Below are positions 54,959 to 64,000 of a stretch of 64,000 nt of DNA, piece by piece. The notes below the pieces were generated by a model. The model was not told where the DNA came from and ran no database searches. It saw only the letters and a program-made list of their open reading frames with translations. The position numbers and the translations under genes were made by a program. Source of the DNA: Dendrolimus kikuchii. Taxonomy: Eukaryota > Arthropoda > Insecta > Lepidoptera > Lasiocampidae. Location: NCBI GenBank assembly GCA_019925095.2, contig CM034409.1, forward strand, positions 4,777,001 through 4,841,000. Direction: 5' to 3'. Position 1 is the first letter of the stretch, and each line of letters opens with the position of its first letter.

Positions 54959-55400
54959 GCCAGGTGATATGGTATTTGCCCGTCTGGATGCCTACCACCC
55001 TTGATCTTGAGTATGCCGCCATAACAACCTTGAGTTATGTTCCGACATTAGTGACCAGGTTAGGTCTCCCTTTTGGAGAGCGGAAGCATGTTGATAGCAC
55101 CTTTGGACTTACAAATATCAATAGACGATGGTAACCACAAAAACACCACCAGTCAGAACCAACCGTTTCACTTGATCTTTTCTGGTGCGCACTGCCGAAG
55201 AGTGGAATAATTTGCGGGAGTCTGTCTTTCTTGACAAATATAATCTTGAAGTCTTTAAGTCCCGAGTGAATAGGTATCTTCTAAGTAAACGTACTCCATT
55301 CTAGACTGCGTCATCACTCAACATTAGGTGATACTTCCATAAAAAACCCGCTTTCCATCACGTGGGCCTCTGTCTGTCTGCTGAACTCATACAATAAAAA
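54959..55400 (+). repeat. SINE-A copy 20, truncated at GCCAGG and interrupted
   Basis: GCCAGGTGATATGGTATTTG ... 'gacgatggtaacc' (55136), then a 214-bp LINE tail. The copy resumes at 'ccgctttccatcacgtgggcc' and ends 'actcatacaataaaaaa'. Confidence 0.8.
55137..55350 (+). mobile_element. LINE tail nested in SINE-A
   Basis: The frame reads RTAEEWNNLRESVFLDKYNL, then [18 protein letters not shown], stop. Same family as 9219-9482, ending in an A-rich tail. Confidence 0.75.
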
Positions 55401-56036
55401 ATTCTAACACAAGGAAATGACAATGTTATCCGGAGTTCACCGTGAATTTGCGCAGCTGGCAATACTATTGAGGTCCGGGTGCGGCGTGAGTGTGGCGCTC
55501 ACCGCGTGTAATTTCGAAACTGAATAGAGGACAATTTGTGACGTCAGCAACAGACATTTTCGTCACAACGACGCCTATCCGATGGAGCGGACATTTTTAT
55601 TCCAACGCAATTTACTATTCATTTTTAGAACTTCGTATCCACTTTGGTAAAAACTACGTAACACGTCATGCACGTCTATATGTCACGCATCGGCCCGTAT
55701 GCCTTTGTATCTATGTCACTGTCATTTTTTTAAAAGTAATGTCTATTTTACTTGACATTTCCCCATGTACGACATTTTACCTAGAGATTTCCTACGCTTT
55801 ATCAACTTGAAATTTCTTCTCACAAGTCATGAATATATACTATTATGTGACTTTATTTCAACTAACAATTGTAAAATGTATCTTTAGTGTAGATAGTTTA
55901 ACGTTTTATTTTATCTTGTCCACAGGTCTAAAGAAAACCTTAATTCTATTTTGTATACCGGTAAAAAAATATATATTTTACAAAAAGCTTAACTTGCTAC
56001 GTATATTCAAATTCAAAAGTTTTTATTCAAAATAAG
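55401..56036. other. No gene seen
   Basis: A 106-aa frame at 55490-55810 and a 68-aa frame after it lack any domain. Confidence 0.45.
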
Positions 56037-56046
56037 TTCCACTGGA

Positions 56047-56222
56047 CTAGCGTGTACTAGCGGAGGGTGATGTCAGGATCCTTAAGAACAGACGAGTGTG
56101 CATGGCAAGAGTTATGAATGTCAAAGAAGCAAGTGAGGTGTGTAAGAATGGGCCTAAATGGCGCTCTGTTGTTCGTGCCTACCCCGCAAGGGAACTGGCG
56201 TGAAGTTATGTATGTATGTAAA
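56047..56222 (+). mobile_element. RTE tail with 10-bp target duplication
   Basis: 'cgtgtactagcggagggtga' to GTGAAGTTATGTATGTATG. TTCCACTGGA lies at 56037-56046 and 56223-56232. Confidence 0.87.
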
Positions 56223-56232
56223 TTCCACTGGA

Positions 56233-56834
56233 GAACACTTTTTGAAGGTCATACATACAAGTCAAAATTTAATTTTACTCTGTATTATTGCTGTTAAAGA
56301 GAAGAAGCGGCTAGAAGCTCCCCAGCAACATGTCTAGCTAAAAATTGTTTTTCTTTATATTTCTTATTCTATTTATATCTCAAGTTCTTTTATTTTATAA
56401 GTTTTGTACAGAAGTATGTTACAGAATTTCTTTTCGAAGAATTAATGGTGTTATAGCAAACAGTGCATGCTCAGTAAGACAAAGACACAGTACGAGGAAA
56501 GAAGAATATTATTATAGTTATATAATAATGACGAGACGTAATATAAGTTTGTACTGCACATATCTCCATAAATCCCTTACATGTTTGGCAAAATTAAAAC
56601 GTTATACAGACCATTGTATAAGAGGCTGGAGCGAGCTGCTATGTAAATGGAGTTCCAGTTATTCACTGTAACATTGGCAAAGTCAATGCTAAAGGCGTTG
56701 GAGCCAACGACAACAAAAATAGAATAAAACTAAACCTTTGACAGCCTAAAGTATAATTATAAAAAAAAAAATTGTGTCTATGCAATTCACACACGGCATA
56801 AGTGAAACTTCAAAAAATTAGCCTACGAGAGAAG
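56233..56834. other. No gene seen
   Basis: A 108-aa frame at 56345-56671 starts with a hydrophobic stretch but has no homology I recognise. Probably chance. Confidence 0.4.
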
Positions 56835-57143
56835 TTTTTTATTGCAGAAGATCAACAGACAGGCAGACGGCCCACTTGATGGAAAGCGGTTACCATCGCC
56901 TATGGACATTTGCAACACCAAAGTTGCTACAAATGCGCTGCTGCTCTCTCAAGGGAGACTGGAACCTGGTCACTAATGCCGGAAAACAACTCAAGGTTGT
57001 TATGGCGACATACTTTAGACCAGGGGTGGTAGCCGTCCTGTCGGACAAATGCCCTACCACCTAGCTGTGAGCTGTTAAGTCGCCTCTTACGACAGGCCGC
57101 CCTGCCGCAGGAAATTGTATTCTTTCTCCGTTCCTGCACGGAT
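56835..57143 (-). repeat. SINE-A copy 21
   Basis: TTTTTTATTGCAGAAGATCA ... CCGTTCCTGCACGGAT. Full length. Confidence 0.9.
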
Positions 57144-57589
57144 AGCAAAGAAAGAGATCAATAAAGAGTATCAGGAGTATTGCGATAATTATAAGGTTTA
57201 TTATTTTTATAATATTTTTACCAAGCTCAAAAATTATGTCATATTTTAATGCAAATTAGTACATTTCTTATATATAATATATTATATTATTCACATATTA
57301 TTCAGATTTCATGTTTGCACTTTAAACAAATGACACGAGAGGCTTATGATAACTAAAATAGGAAACAAATGCTCTAGTTTCAATTTGATTTATGAACTTC
57401 AAAACATTTCCAACTCTATATTTATGAGAATAGTGTTTAAATTATTATTACATTCACGACGTTACGCTTTTTCGTTCCTATCGAGAGAATTCACTACCGT
57501 GACTAAAAGAGTTTCACTTCAAAAATCTGTACAATATGGACCGTAGAGTCCTAAAGCCATAAGCCTCTATAAAGCGGCCTCCAAACACC
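57144..57589. other. AT-rich, with family-H piece
   Basis: 57330-57540 carries family-H-like blocks ('aaacatttccaactctata', 'gagtttcacttc'). Otherwise nothing. Confidence 0.4.
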
Positions 57590-57690
57590 TAATCGGCTCT
57601 TTAGGTAACTAGGGGTTGGAGCTTAGTTCGGGCAACGGATCAGTATAGCCTTATCTATAAAAGACTCACTTACGCTCAATATTCTACTTA
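57590..57690 (+). pseudogene. Retroelement C-terminal motif, decayed
   Basis: 'tcgggcaacggatcagtatag' then 'ctcaatattctacttag' follow the end of the 40440 fragment. Short and frameshifted. Confidence 0.35.
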
Positions 57691-57720
57691 GGTAGAACAG
57701 AATATAACTGTTGTTAATAT

Positions 57721-58040
57721 TGTTACGAGTGGCGGGTCTAAGAATTAAAATGCCGTTGGAATTATTATAGAGTTTATTAGAACTATACAAACACGTATAA
57801 CACAGGTACAAATATAACCGAACACAACAAATCCAAACGTAATGTAGAAGGTCGTAATTCAATAAAACGCGCAAAGTCCGTCACTAATAGATTCCCGAAT
57901 ATACATACGTCTCGCCTTGATCGTGGTTCTCGCTCGACTGCCTTCCACCCTCAATCAGGCCATCGTTTTATACTGCACAAATGCAATGTGCCCGCTCGAC
58001 AAAATTCCTAGAATCAGCTTGTACTTTAAAATCCGTAACA
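57721..58040 (-). repeat. Solo LTR
   Basis: 320 bp, bounded by TGTTACGAG and CCGTAACA (inverted TGTTAC/GTAACA ends). Blocks match 30519-30837 in reverse. AATAAA on the - strand (tttatt at 57771). No internal gag/pol adjacent. No clear duplicated target. Confidence 0.82.
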
Positions 58041-58302
58041 CCTGGCTAATGATTACAATACAACAATAGGCTGTTCTCTGGGAACGTATGCCAATAAATA
58101 AGTAAACAAAAGAAGATGATCATAAAATAATTACAATAGTTTCAATGCTATTCTTTATTAGTTCAAATTCCGACGGGTAATAAATGTGCTTCTATAAATC
58201 TGTACGTGGAATTTGTCTTTGTCGGCGCCTAGGTTGTAACAATATTTAAAGTTACGATGACGGGGCATGGAGGCTTCGGTGCGTACCTTCACCGCTTTAA
58301 AT
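58041..58302. other. No gene seen
   Basis: Unassigned. Confidence 0.5.
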
Positions 58303-58715
58303 GTAGATAGATAGATAGATAACACTTTATTGCTCACCAAAACAAACAAATACAAAAACAAAATGCATAATTACAATACTTCTTGGCAAAACAACAGGCG
58401 GCCTTATCGCTAAAAGCGATCTCTTCCAGGAAACCCAGCTTAAAATAAATTCTTAACTAATCTGGCGATGTAGGTGGAGCAGAAAAAAGATAGGACAGTA
58501 CAATTTAAATATACATACTTACATTAATTTATAAATTTAATACATATACAAATATAATAATAATATATATACGTATATGCAAAATAATCTGAATAAATAT
58601 ATTTGTTAACATTATATGTGAAAAGCATTTTATATATTACAATACATAAATAAGTAAATGTTTAATATATTTAAAGACAGATAGTACTTTCTAAGTGAGT
58701 TCCGAAATGTAGGTA
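58303..58715 (-). mobile_element. CR1-like LINE 3' end with hairpin UTR
   Basis: (GATA)n, AACACTTTATTGCTCACC, 'ggcggccttatcgctaaaag' then 'cgatctcttccaggaaaccc'. The - strand tail reads PTFRNSLRKYYLSLNILNIY. Same family as 50535 and 60000. Confidence 0.78.
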
Positions 58716-58894
58716 AATGTAATGATGATCCTGCATGTGTCTGTGAAAGAGAAATGCCGGAGACAATCCAACATCTACTTGTTGAGTGCCCGAAATATAG
58801 TGCTTCCAGGTACGACCTCGAAGCTGCTACAAAAACTGAGTTGACAGAGTCAACATTATGCAAGATGTTGGCCGGTAAGGGCTCCAGCTCTTGA
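58716..58894 (+). pseudogene. LINE zinc-binding tail
   Basis: The frame reads NDDPACVCEREMPETIQHLL, then VECPKYSASRYDLEAATKTE, ending GKGSSS, stop. The C.C...H.L..CP.Y motif is that of the C-terminal zinc-binding domain of LINEs (R1/I group). Remnant on the strand opposite to the preceding LINE. Confidence 0.6.
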
Positions 58895-59063
58895 TTGGAC
58901 AGTTTTTGTATTAAGGTGGTGACGGACGCCGTGGGGAGGATAAATCGACGTAATGTTTTATCATTGCGTCGATTCTCTCAGTCATCATGTTGCGTCATCA
59001 TATACGAAATTATTTTAGACGAATACCGACTCGTAGTAGTGGTGATCTGGCCATTCATCTATA

Positions 59064-59319
59064 TCTACACTAATATTATAAAGAGGAAAGATTTGTATTT
59101 TTGTATGTTTGTAACTAATATGCTCAAAAACTACTGGACCGATTTCAAAAATTCTTTCACTATTAGAACTTCAATAATTGTAATCCAAAGTGTAAAAAAT
59201 AGTGTTTGAATAGGTCCAGGGATGGTATAGATTCACAATTAGATCCGGTAGATGGCGCTGGAATCGGGTTCTAGATTTTAATTGTTTCAGAGTAGGACAA
59301 CATCTGCCGAAACCGCTAG
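59064..59319 (+). mobile_element. Helitron-like element, complete
   Basis: A|TCTACACTAATATTATAAAG ... GCCGAAACCGCTAG|T. Canonical ends and A/T target. Similar to lepidopteran short Helitrons beginning TCTATACTAATATTATAAAG. The 104-aa frame partly overlapping it is spurious. Confidence 0.85.
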
Positions 59320-59637
59320 TATATGTATGTAATGGATATCATATTTACATTTTAGATTATACAACTTTTACAATTTGAATTTTAAACTAGATTCCAAGTA
59401 ATTTTCAGTAGAATAAGTAACATCAGATAAGCCTTATTTACATGTATCTCAGATGCCTGAACAGAATCGGGAATGACCCGGGGATTATTAATTTAAATAA
59501 ACAAAGTACATACTTAAATATTCGAAGTTAAGTTTTACTTATAGCATATTAGGTAGCTTAGAATTTTAGCTTAACATAATCCGTGACACGCATATAAATT
59601 AACATTTCTTTACAGCATATACACTTTCTTTTTTTTT

Positions 59638-59830
59638 AAACTACAGTTCCCGGCTGTCGTTGTCCTGCCATAAAAAAAATAAAAATCCGGAACCCGATCC
59701 CAGCGCCAATTACCCGTTCCAATTGTGAATCTAAACAATCCGCGGACCCACTCAAACGCACACAATTTTTTTATCAAAATCGGTAAGGTCGTTCTCAAGT
59801 TATGCGCGTACGTACATTTGTACGATTCAT
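59638..59830 (-). mobile_element. Helitron-like element, decayed
   Basis: 'ccggctgtcgttgtcctgcc', 'acccgatcccagcgcc', 'cccactcaaacgcacac' match the 7599 family in reverse. The terminal CTAG is lost. Confidence 0.6.
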
Positions 59831-59999
59831 TTTTATTTATACCTATATAGGTAAATAGGTTAAACGCGTTTTAATAGGCAAATTACGAATCTATGAACGT
59901 GTGTCAATGCTTGTGTGCTATGAACGTGTGTTTTTACGAAATTATGTATAGTTCGTGGAGTTTCACGCACTTGACCGATTTTATTCAACAAACTATAGA

Positions 60000-60415
60000 G
60001 AAAGAGAGAGAGAGATAACACTTTATTGCACACCAAAATATACAATTACAAAAACAGAACATATTTACATTTCCAAGGCAATACAGTAGGCGGCCTTATC
60101 GCTCAAAGCGATCTCTTCCAGGCAACCTATATCAAATGAATTTGAATCAGGCGATGTAGGTGGTGCAGGAAAAAAAATATAAATACTCAAACTAATTTAA
60201 GAATTAAATATACAAATACATACATGTATACATAGTCATATATATACACATATACAATAATATATTTCAAAACACATAAGTTATTATAATAAATGTATTA
60301 ACATAATTATGTTGTAATAATCAGACATAGTTATTTGTGGACAAATAGTGTTTTCTAAGTAAATTTCTAAATGTTGGTACGGAAGGCCTCTCTGACTGTA
60401 AAAAACTATTATAAG
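60000..60415 (-). mobile_element. CR1-like LINE 3' end with hairpin UTR
   Basis: (GAGA)n, ATAACACTTTATTGCACACC, 'ggcggccttatcgctcaaag' then 'cgatctcttccaggcaacct'. The ORF tail in reverse is near 60350-60400. Near-duplicate of 50535-50935 in reverse. Confidence 0.78.
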
Positions 60416-60439
60416 AATACAGAAAACTATAGTATATAC

Positions 60440-60580
60440 TTCAATCCACTTTTCTATAGTATTCCTATTCCATCCTAAAGGCTGGGAATACGTTAGCTTC
60501 GTCCCAGGTGTTGCAAAATTCTATGGCCGACGGTAAGCATTTTACAAATAAGTGGGCTTATCTGCCAGTTCACTAGTTTC
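60440..60580 (+). repeat. Family C relic
   Basis: 'aaaggctgggaatacgttagc' to 'aagtgggcttatctgcc', decayed relative of 53015-53115. Confidence 0.45.
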
Positions 60581-60741
60581 GAAATTTAAAAAAGTAGTGA
60601 TAATATATCTATCAATTTTTGGTATGCCCATCAAGCGTGATGATAAAACGTTGCAAGAACGCGTGACACTTTAATTTTTTTAATGCCGTACTCTTAGAAC
60701 AACTTTTCTTCACATCGATAAAGAAGCTTCACTTAAAATCG

Positions 60742-60747
60742 AAAAAA
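60742..60747 (-). terminator. Pol III terminator of tRNA-Ile
   Basis: Six T on the - strand, 2 nt downstream of the discriminator base, the usual RNA polymerase III stop. Confidence 0.8.
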
Positions 60748-60749
60748 TA

Positions 60750-60842
60750 TGCTCCAGGCGAGGTTCGAACTCGCAACCCCGGCATAACTCACACAAGCAC
60801 TGCTTATAAGTACCGTGCGCTAACCAATTGCGCCACTGGAGC
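60750..60842 (-). tRNA. tRNA-Ile(UAU) with a 19-nt intron
   Basis: Read on - strand: acceptor GCTCCAG/CTGGAGC (7 bp), D arm GCGC...GCGC with AATTGGTTA loop, anticodon stem CGGTA/TGCCG, loop CTTATAA with anticodon TAT, T arm GCGAG-TTCGAAC-CTCGC, discriminator A. The intron (60786-60804) lies after position 37, the standard place for eukaryotic tRNA introns. Total 93 nt, 74 after splicing, and all stems pair. It decodes AUA. The A box (TGGCGCAATTGG) and B box (GTTCGAAC) are intact. A functional gene is very likely. Confidence 0.96.
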
Positions 60843-61620
60843 TTCGAAGGGACTTCAAAAAACACTGCTTAGATGCCGAATTCAGCAGTTTACTGTTGAC
60901 AAAAATATCAAAGTATGTTGTGTGAAAATATCATGAATGTTACAGACATGACGGTAAGAGTTAATACATATATCGATAGTGAATGTATCGGTTTGAGCCG
61001 TTGAATGTTCTAATTATGTAACTGGTAAACTTGGGGATATAGGATAGGCTGTAGTACGTTTTGCAAAAGTTATACTATTCAGAAATTGACATTTCAAAAA
61101 CATATTAAGAGTGCTAATTTTATTTTGTATATCATGGAATAGGGTTGCCTATATAATAATAAGCTTTTCCTAAAAGGTTTTTAAATACAAGCTTTTGAGA
61201 TCCTGGATATCATATAGCAGCAGAGTGCTAGCCAAGAGAAGTAAAACGAGTCCAAACACGACGGGTCTAGTTTAGTACAGGAGTTCCTATGGCCACCTTC
61301 CGACTCCAGCATCAGATCAGCTCCATGGTGCCATATTCTTGCATTGTCACGCGATATACATATACGTGCAAAATTTCAGCTCAATCGGAAACCGGGAAGT
61401 TGGTCAAATTTAATTTGCAAGATTCCACCAGAACTTGCACACATCCATTGCAAGTTAATAGAAAGCTTGTGATAAAAATGGCCGCAAACAGGGGTTGCCA
61501 GCTGTTTAAGATAGCGCGCTACGAGGGACGCTACGCTGCGTTACGCTAACGAGGGGCGTAGTGCGTTAACTCTCTTTCACTCTAATTTGTCTTTAACAGC
61601 TTGCAACCCGTTCAGGTTCT
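60843..61620. other. No gene seen
   Basis: A relatively GC-rich stretch at 61270-61540 holds an 86-aa frame (MATFRLQHQISSMVPYSCIV...). A block 'gtgccatattcttgcattgtc' then 'aaaatttcagctcaatcgga' resembles decayed repeat DNA, not a gene. Confidence 0.45.
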
Positions 61621-61932
61621 GTCCGTGCAGGAACGGAGAAAGAATACAATTTCCTGTGGCCGGTCGGCCTGTCGTAAGAGGCGACAAAACAACCCACAGC
61701 CAGATGGTAGGGCATTTGCCCCACTGGATAGCTACCATCCCTGGTCTAAAGTATGTCGCCATAACAACCATGAGTTGTGTTCCGACATTTGTGATCAGGT
61801 TCCAGTCTCCCTTAAGAGAGCAGCATCGCATTTGTAGCACCTTTGGTGTTGCAAATGTCTATAGGCGATGGTAACTGCTTTCCATCAAGTGGGCCGTCTG
61901 CCTGTCTGCTGATCTCCTGCAATAAAAAAAAA
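61621..61932 (+). repeat. SINE-A copy 22
   Basis: GTCCGTGCAGGAACGGAGAA ... ATCTCCTGCAATAAAAAAAA. Full length. Confidence 0.92.
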
Positions 61933-62010
61933 TTAAAGAAAAACCCTATTTGCGGCCACTTTTACATAGGCAACCCAATTCCATCGTACACAGAAAAAAA
62001 TTAGCTTTAA

Positions 62011-62211
62011 TCTATACTAATATTATAAAGAGGTAAAGTTTGTGAGTTTTTAACGTTGTAGGGGGTAATCTCTGGATCTATTAAACCGATTTTAAAAATT
62101 CTTTTACTGTTCGAAAGCTACTTTAACAGGGAGTGTCATAGGCTATATAACATGACGCTATATATCACAGGAGCGGGACAGAGCGCGGTTGAAATCGCGC
62201 CGGGCCCCTAG
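62011..62211 (+). mobile_element. Helitron-like element, complete
   Basis: A|TCTATACTAATATTATAAAG ... GCCGGGCCCCTAG|T. Complement of the copy at 45113-45315. Confidence 0.87.
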
Positions 62212-62986
62212 TTTGAAATAAAATTTACTTTAAAAACAAATGAATGAAATTTTTCCCAAAATATCAAACTAATATTATTTTAATTAAAAATACTAGCGGC
62301 CACATTTTTATAGGCAACCTTACAATTATTTATTCCCCATATATAATTATCTATAAAAACTAGATTTTAATTAAATAACACATGAACGTAATAATCTTGC
62401 TGCCGGATCTCGGTCTATACATGTATGGTATATGATGTATGTAAACAAGGGAACAGTAAAGGTTTAACGGGTAAAGTAAGTAGCTATTTTTAACCGACTT
62501 CAAAAACAGGAGGCGGTTCTCAATTCGTCGGAATATTTTTTTTTATAGTTGTACAGGATGTTGCAGTGTAATTCCTCGATCTTCAGGGACCCATCGTGTC
62601 TAAAAGTTACCACTTCCAGCTACGTAATATTTGCGATATTATTGGGTTTCGGGTGCGTGTGAATCTCGCAAATAATTATTTCCGGCCGCAACGCAATATG
62701 TACCGGGACTGCGGGTGACAATTAACGCTCGCCGAAATAGGTCATCGGGCGATTCATGAACAAATATCTGCCTGACCTAGCTATGTACTTGCGAGCATGT
62801 ATTATCAGTACCTATCATACTAAGACCTTTTTTCTCAAGAAGAAATCCTCTTTACAAACTACTCACCGCCTACTGATCGTGGTGGAATGTGGGACACTAA
62901 AACTGTCCAATTTGCCTTCCATTGCTTTTTGCTAAGGCTGTGACCTTGTAGATACTTTCACTTACGGCGGGGACAGACCACGCACG
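62212..62986. other. No gene seen; family-I-type motif
   Basis: 62490-62535 'taaccgacttcaaaaacagga' then 'ggttctcaattcgtcgga' is a dispersed motif also at 44970 and, in reverse, 7090. No gene. Confidence 0.45.
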
Positions 62987-63066
62987 CTTTATCTATGCAG
63001 GAACAGAGAAACAATACAAATTCCTACGATCAGACGGCTTATCGTAAGAGGCGACAAAACAATCCA
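62987..63066 (+). repeat. SINE-A copy 23, 5' fragment
   Basis: 'tatctatgcaggaacagagaa' to 'gtaagaggcgacaaaac'. Only the first 75 bp, directly abutting family E. Confidence 0.7.
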
Positions 63067-63067
63067 A

Positions 63068-63488
63068 TTGTTGAAGTGATAACTTCTTATGGGAGGATAA
63101 ACCGCTTCGTTACGTAACGCGTTACGGCGCCAGTCTGTCTGGCTTCCCTTTCTCTCACGCATACAGCAGCGGTAGGCAGGCTCCTCCTCTCACTCTAACC
63201 CACAGCGCTAGTCGTATTTCGGTAATTAGATTAAATAATGTCCATACACAAAATTCTAATGTACATATTCAAGAATTGTAACTAAGAATAAAATATATTT
63301 TATAATCAATAAAAGATTTTATTAATAAATAACCTTTCCTTACATTATCATATTAATATACAAAAAAATTAAGTAATCACCTAAGCTTTTCACAAGTTAA
63401 ACAATTTCAATATTAAATAGTTCAACTTAGATTAGTTTAAGTTATCACTTCTGTCGGGCATCTTGAGACGCATACTTCTTTTTATAGC
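63068..63488 (+). mobile_element. Family E element
   Basis: GAAGTGATAACTTCTTATGG ... AAGTTATCACTTCTGTCGGG ... 'gagacgcatacttctttttata'. Matches 35670-36096 in reverse. Contains GTTACGTAACGCGTTACG and subterminal inverted repeats GAAGTGATAACTT/AAGTTATCACTTC. No coding capacity. Confidence 0.75.
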
Positions 63489-63720
63489 TGGAGTACAGCA
63501 GACAGGTTGACGGCCCACCTGATGAAAAGCGGTTACCGTAGCTTATGGACGTTTGCAACACCAGAGATGTTACCAACGCGCCACCGGCCTCGAAGAAATT
63601 TTATGACACCCTTTTTAAAAAACTCCATATCGTAGCTTGGGAAAACCTCATTCCAAATCTCCACGGTACTCAAGAGAAACTTTCTAATGAACCGTTGCGT
63701 ACATGAGCTAAGCGGCTCGA
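63489..63720 (-). repeat. SINE-A-related 3' part (copy 24) plus unassigned tail
   Basis: 'gagtacagcagacaggttgac' to 'gcaacaccagagatgttacc' is the reverse 3' third of SINE-A, diverged. From 63585 the sequence differs ('ggcctcgaagaaattttatga'), so it may be a second, related retroposon. Confidence 0.55.
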
Positions 63721-63888
63721 GGAAGTGGGGTGAACTGAATGAACTCCCAACCGATGGCGAGCGATGCGATAGAAAATTTAGTGCAATCTCAAATGCATGA
63801 TTATTTTAATTGGAATAAGACGTAGATGAGGCTGTATGACATTTATATGAATTTAGTTATTTGACATTATTATCTTTTGACATACAAT

Positions 63889-64000
63889 ATTTTTTTTTAC
63901 TGCAGGAGCTCAGCAGACAGGCTGACGGCCCACTGGATGGAAAGCGGTTACCGTCGCCTATGGACATTTGCAATACCAAAGGTGCTACAAATGCGCTGCT
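63889..64000 (-). repeat. SINE-A copy 25, cut by window edge
   Basis: Poly(T), ACTGCAGGAGCTCAGCAG to 'ctacaaatgcgctgct'. Continues beyond the window. Confidence 0.88.

Overview
This is nuclear DNA from an insect, most likely a moth or butterfly (Lepidoptera). The evidence is a multi-exon juvenile-hormone-epoxide-hydrolase-type gene, an intron-containing eukaryotic tRNA-Ile(UAU), and a dense load of short Helitrons with the lepidopteran-style CTAG|T end. Fragments of several non-LTR retrotransposon clades (RTE, R1, Jockey, CR1-like) are also present. There is no prokaryotic organisation. Most open frames are chance frames or remnants of mobile elements.

Layout. 1-32 kb is repeat-rich and I found no convincing host gene there. 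It holds Helitrons, a short retroposon here called SINE-A, 5'-truncated RTE tails, R1-clade fragments, a Jockey-clade ORF tail, an inverted duplication of about 1 kb (24754-25751), a six-unit satellite of 136-137 bp (27735-28555) and a degenerate minisatellite (29467-29660). 32198-42330 (+) carries one intact-looking gene in seven coding exons (490 codons plus stop). It encodes a microsomal epoxide hydrolase of the JHEH type with the expected HGWPG, Asp-nucleophile, Glu and GGHFAAFE landmarks. Every one of its introns contains mobile elements. 42.3-64 kb is again repeat-rich, with one high-confidence RNA gene, tRNA-Ile(UAU) at 60750-60842 (-), containing a 19-nt intron.

The dominant structural theme is mobile-element activity. 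SINE-A occurs about 25 times on both strands. RTE 3' tails are bounded by 10-17 bp target-site duplications. There are nested insertions (LINE in RTE, LINE in SINE-A, LINE in Helitron, R1-like in SINE-A), solo LTRs, and MITE-like palindromes. I found no self-evident undescribed defence or metabolic system. The most unusual items are the near-palindromic 1-kb inverted duplication, the recurrent internal 5' boundary of SINE-A, its antisense strand acting as a ready-made 3' splice site, an R1-clade insertion with a 14-bp duplication of an ACAY-like target, and a conserved hairpin in a LINE 3' UTR.

All family assignments come from reading the sequence. No database search was run, and repeat family letters are local names used only here.
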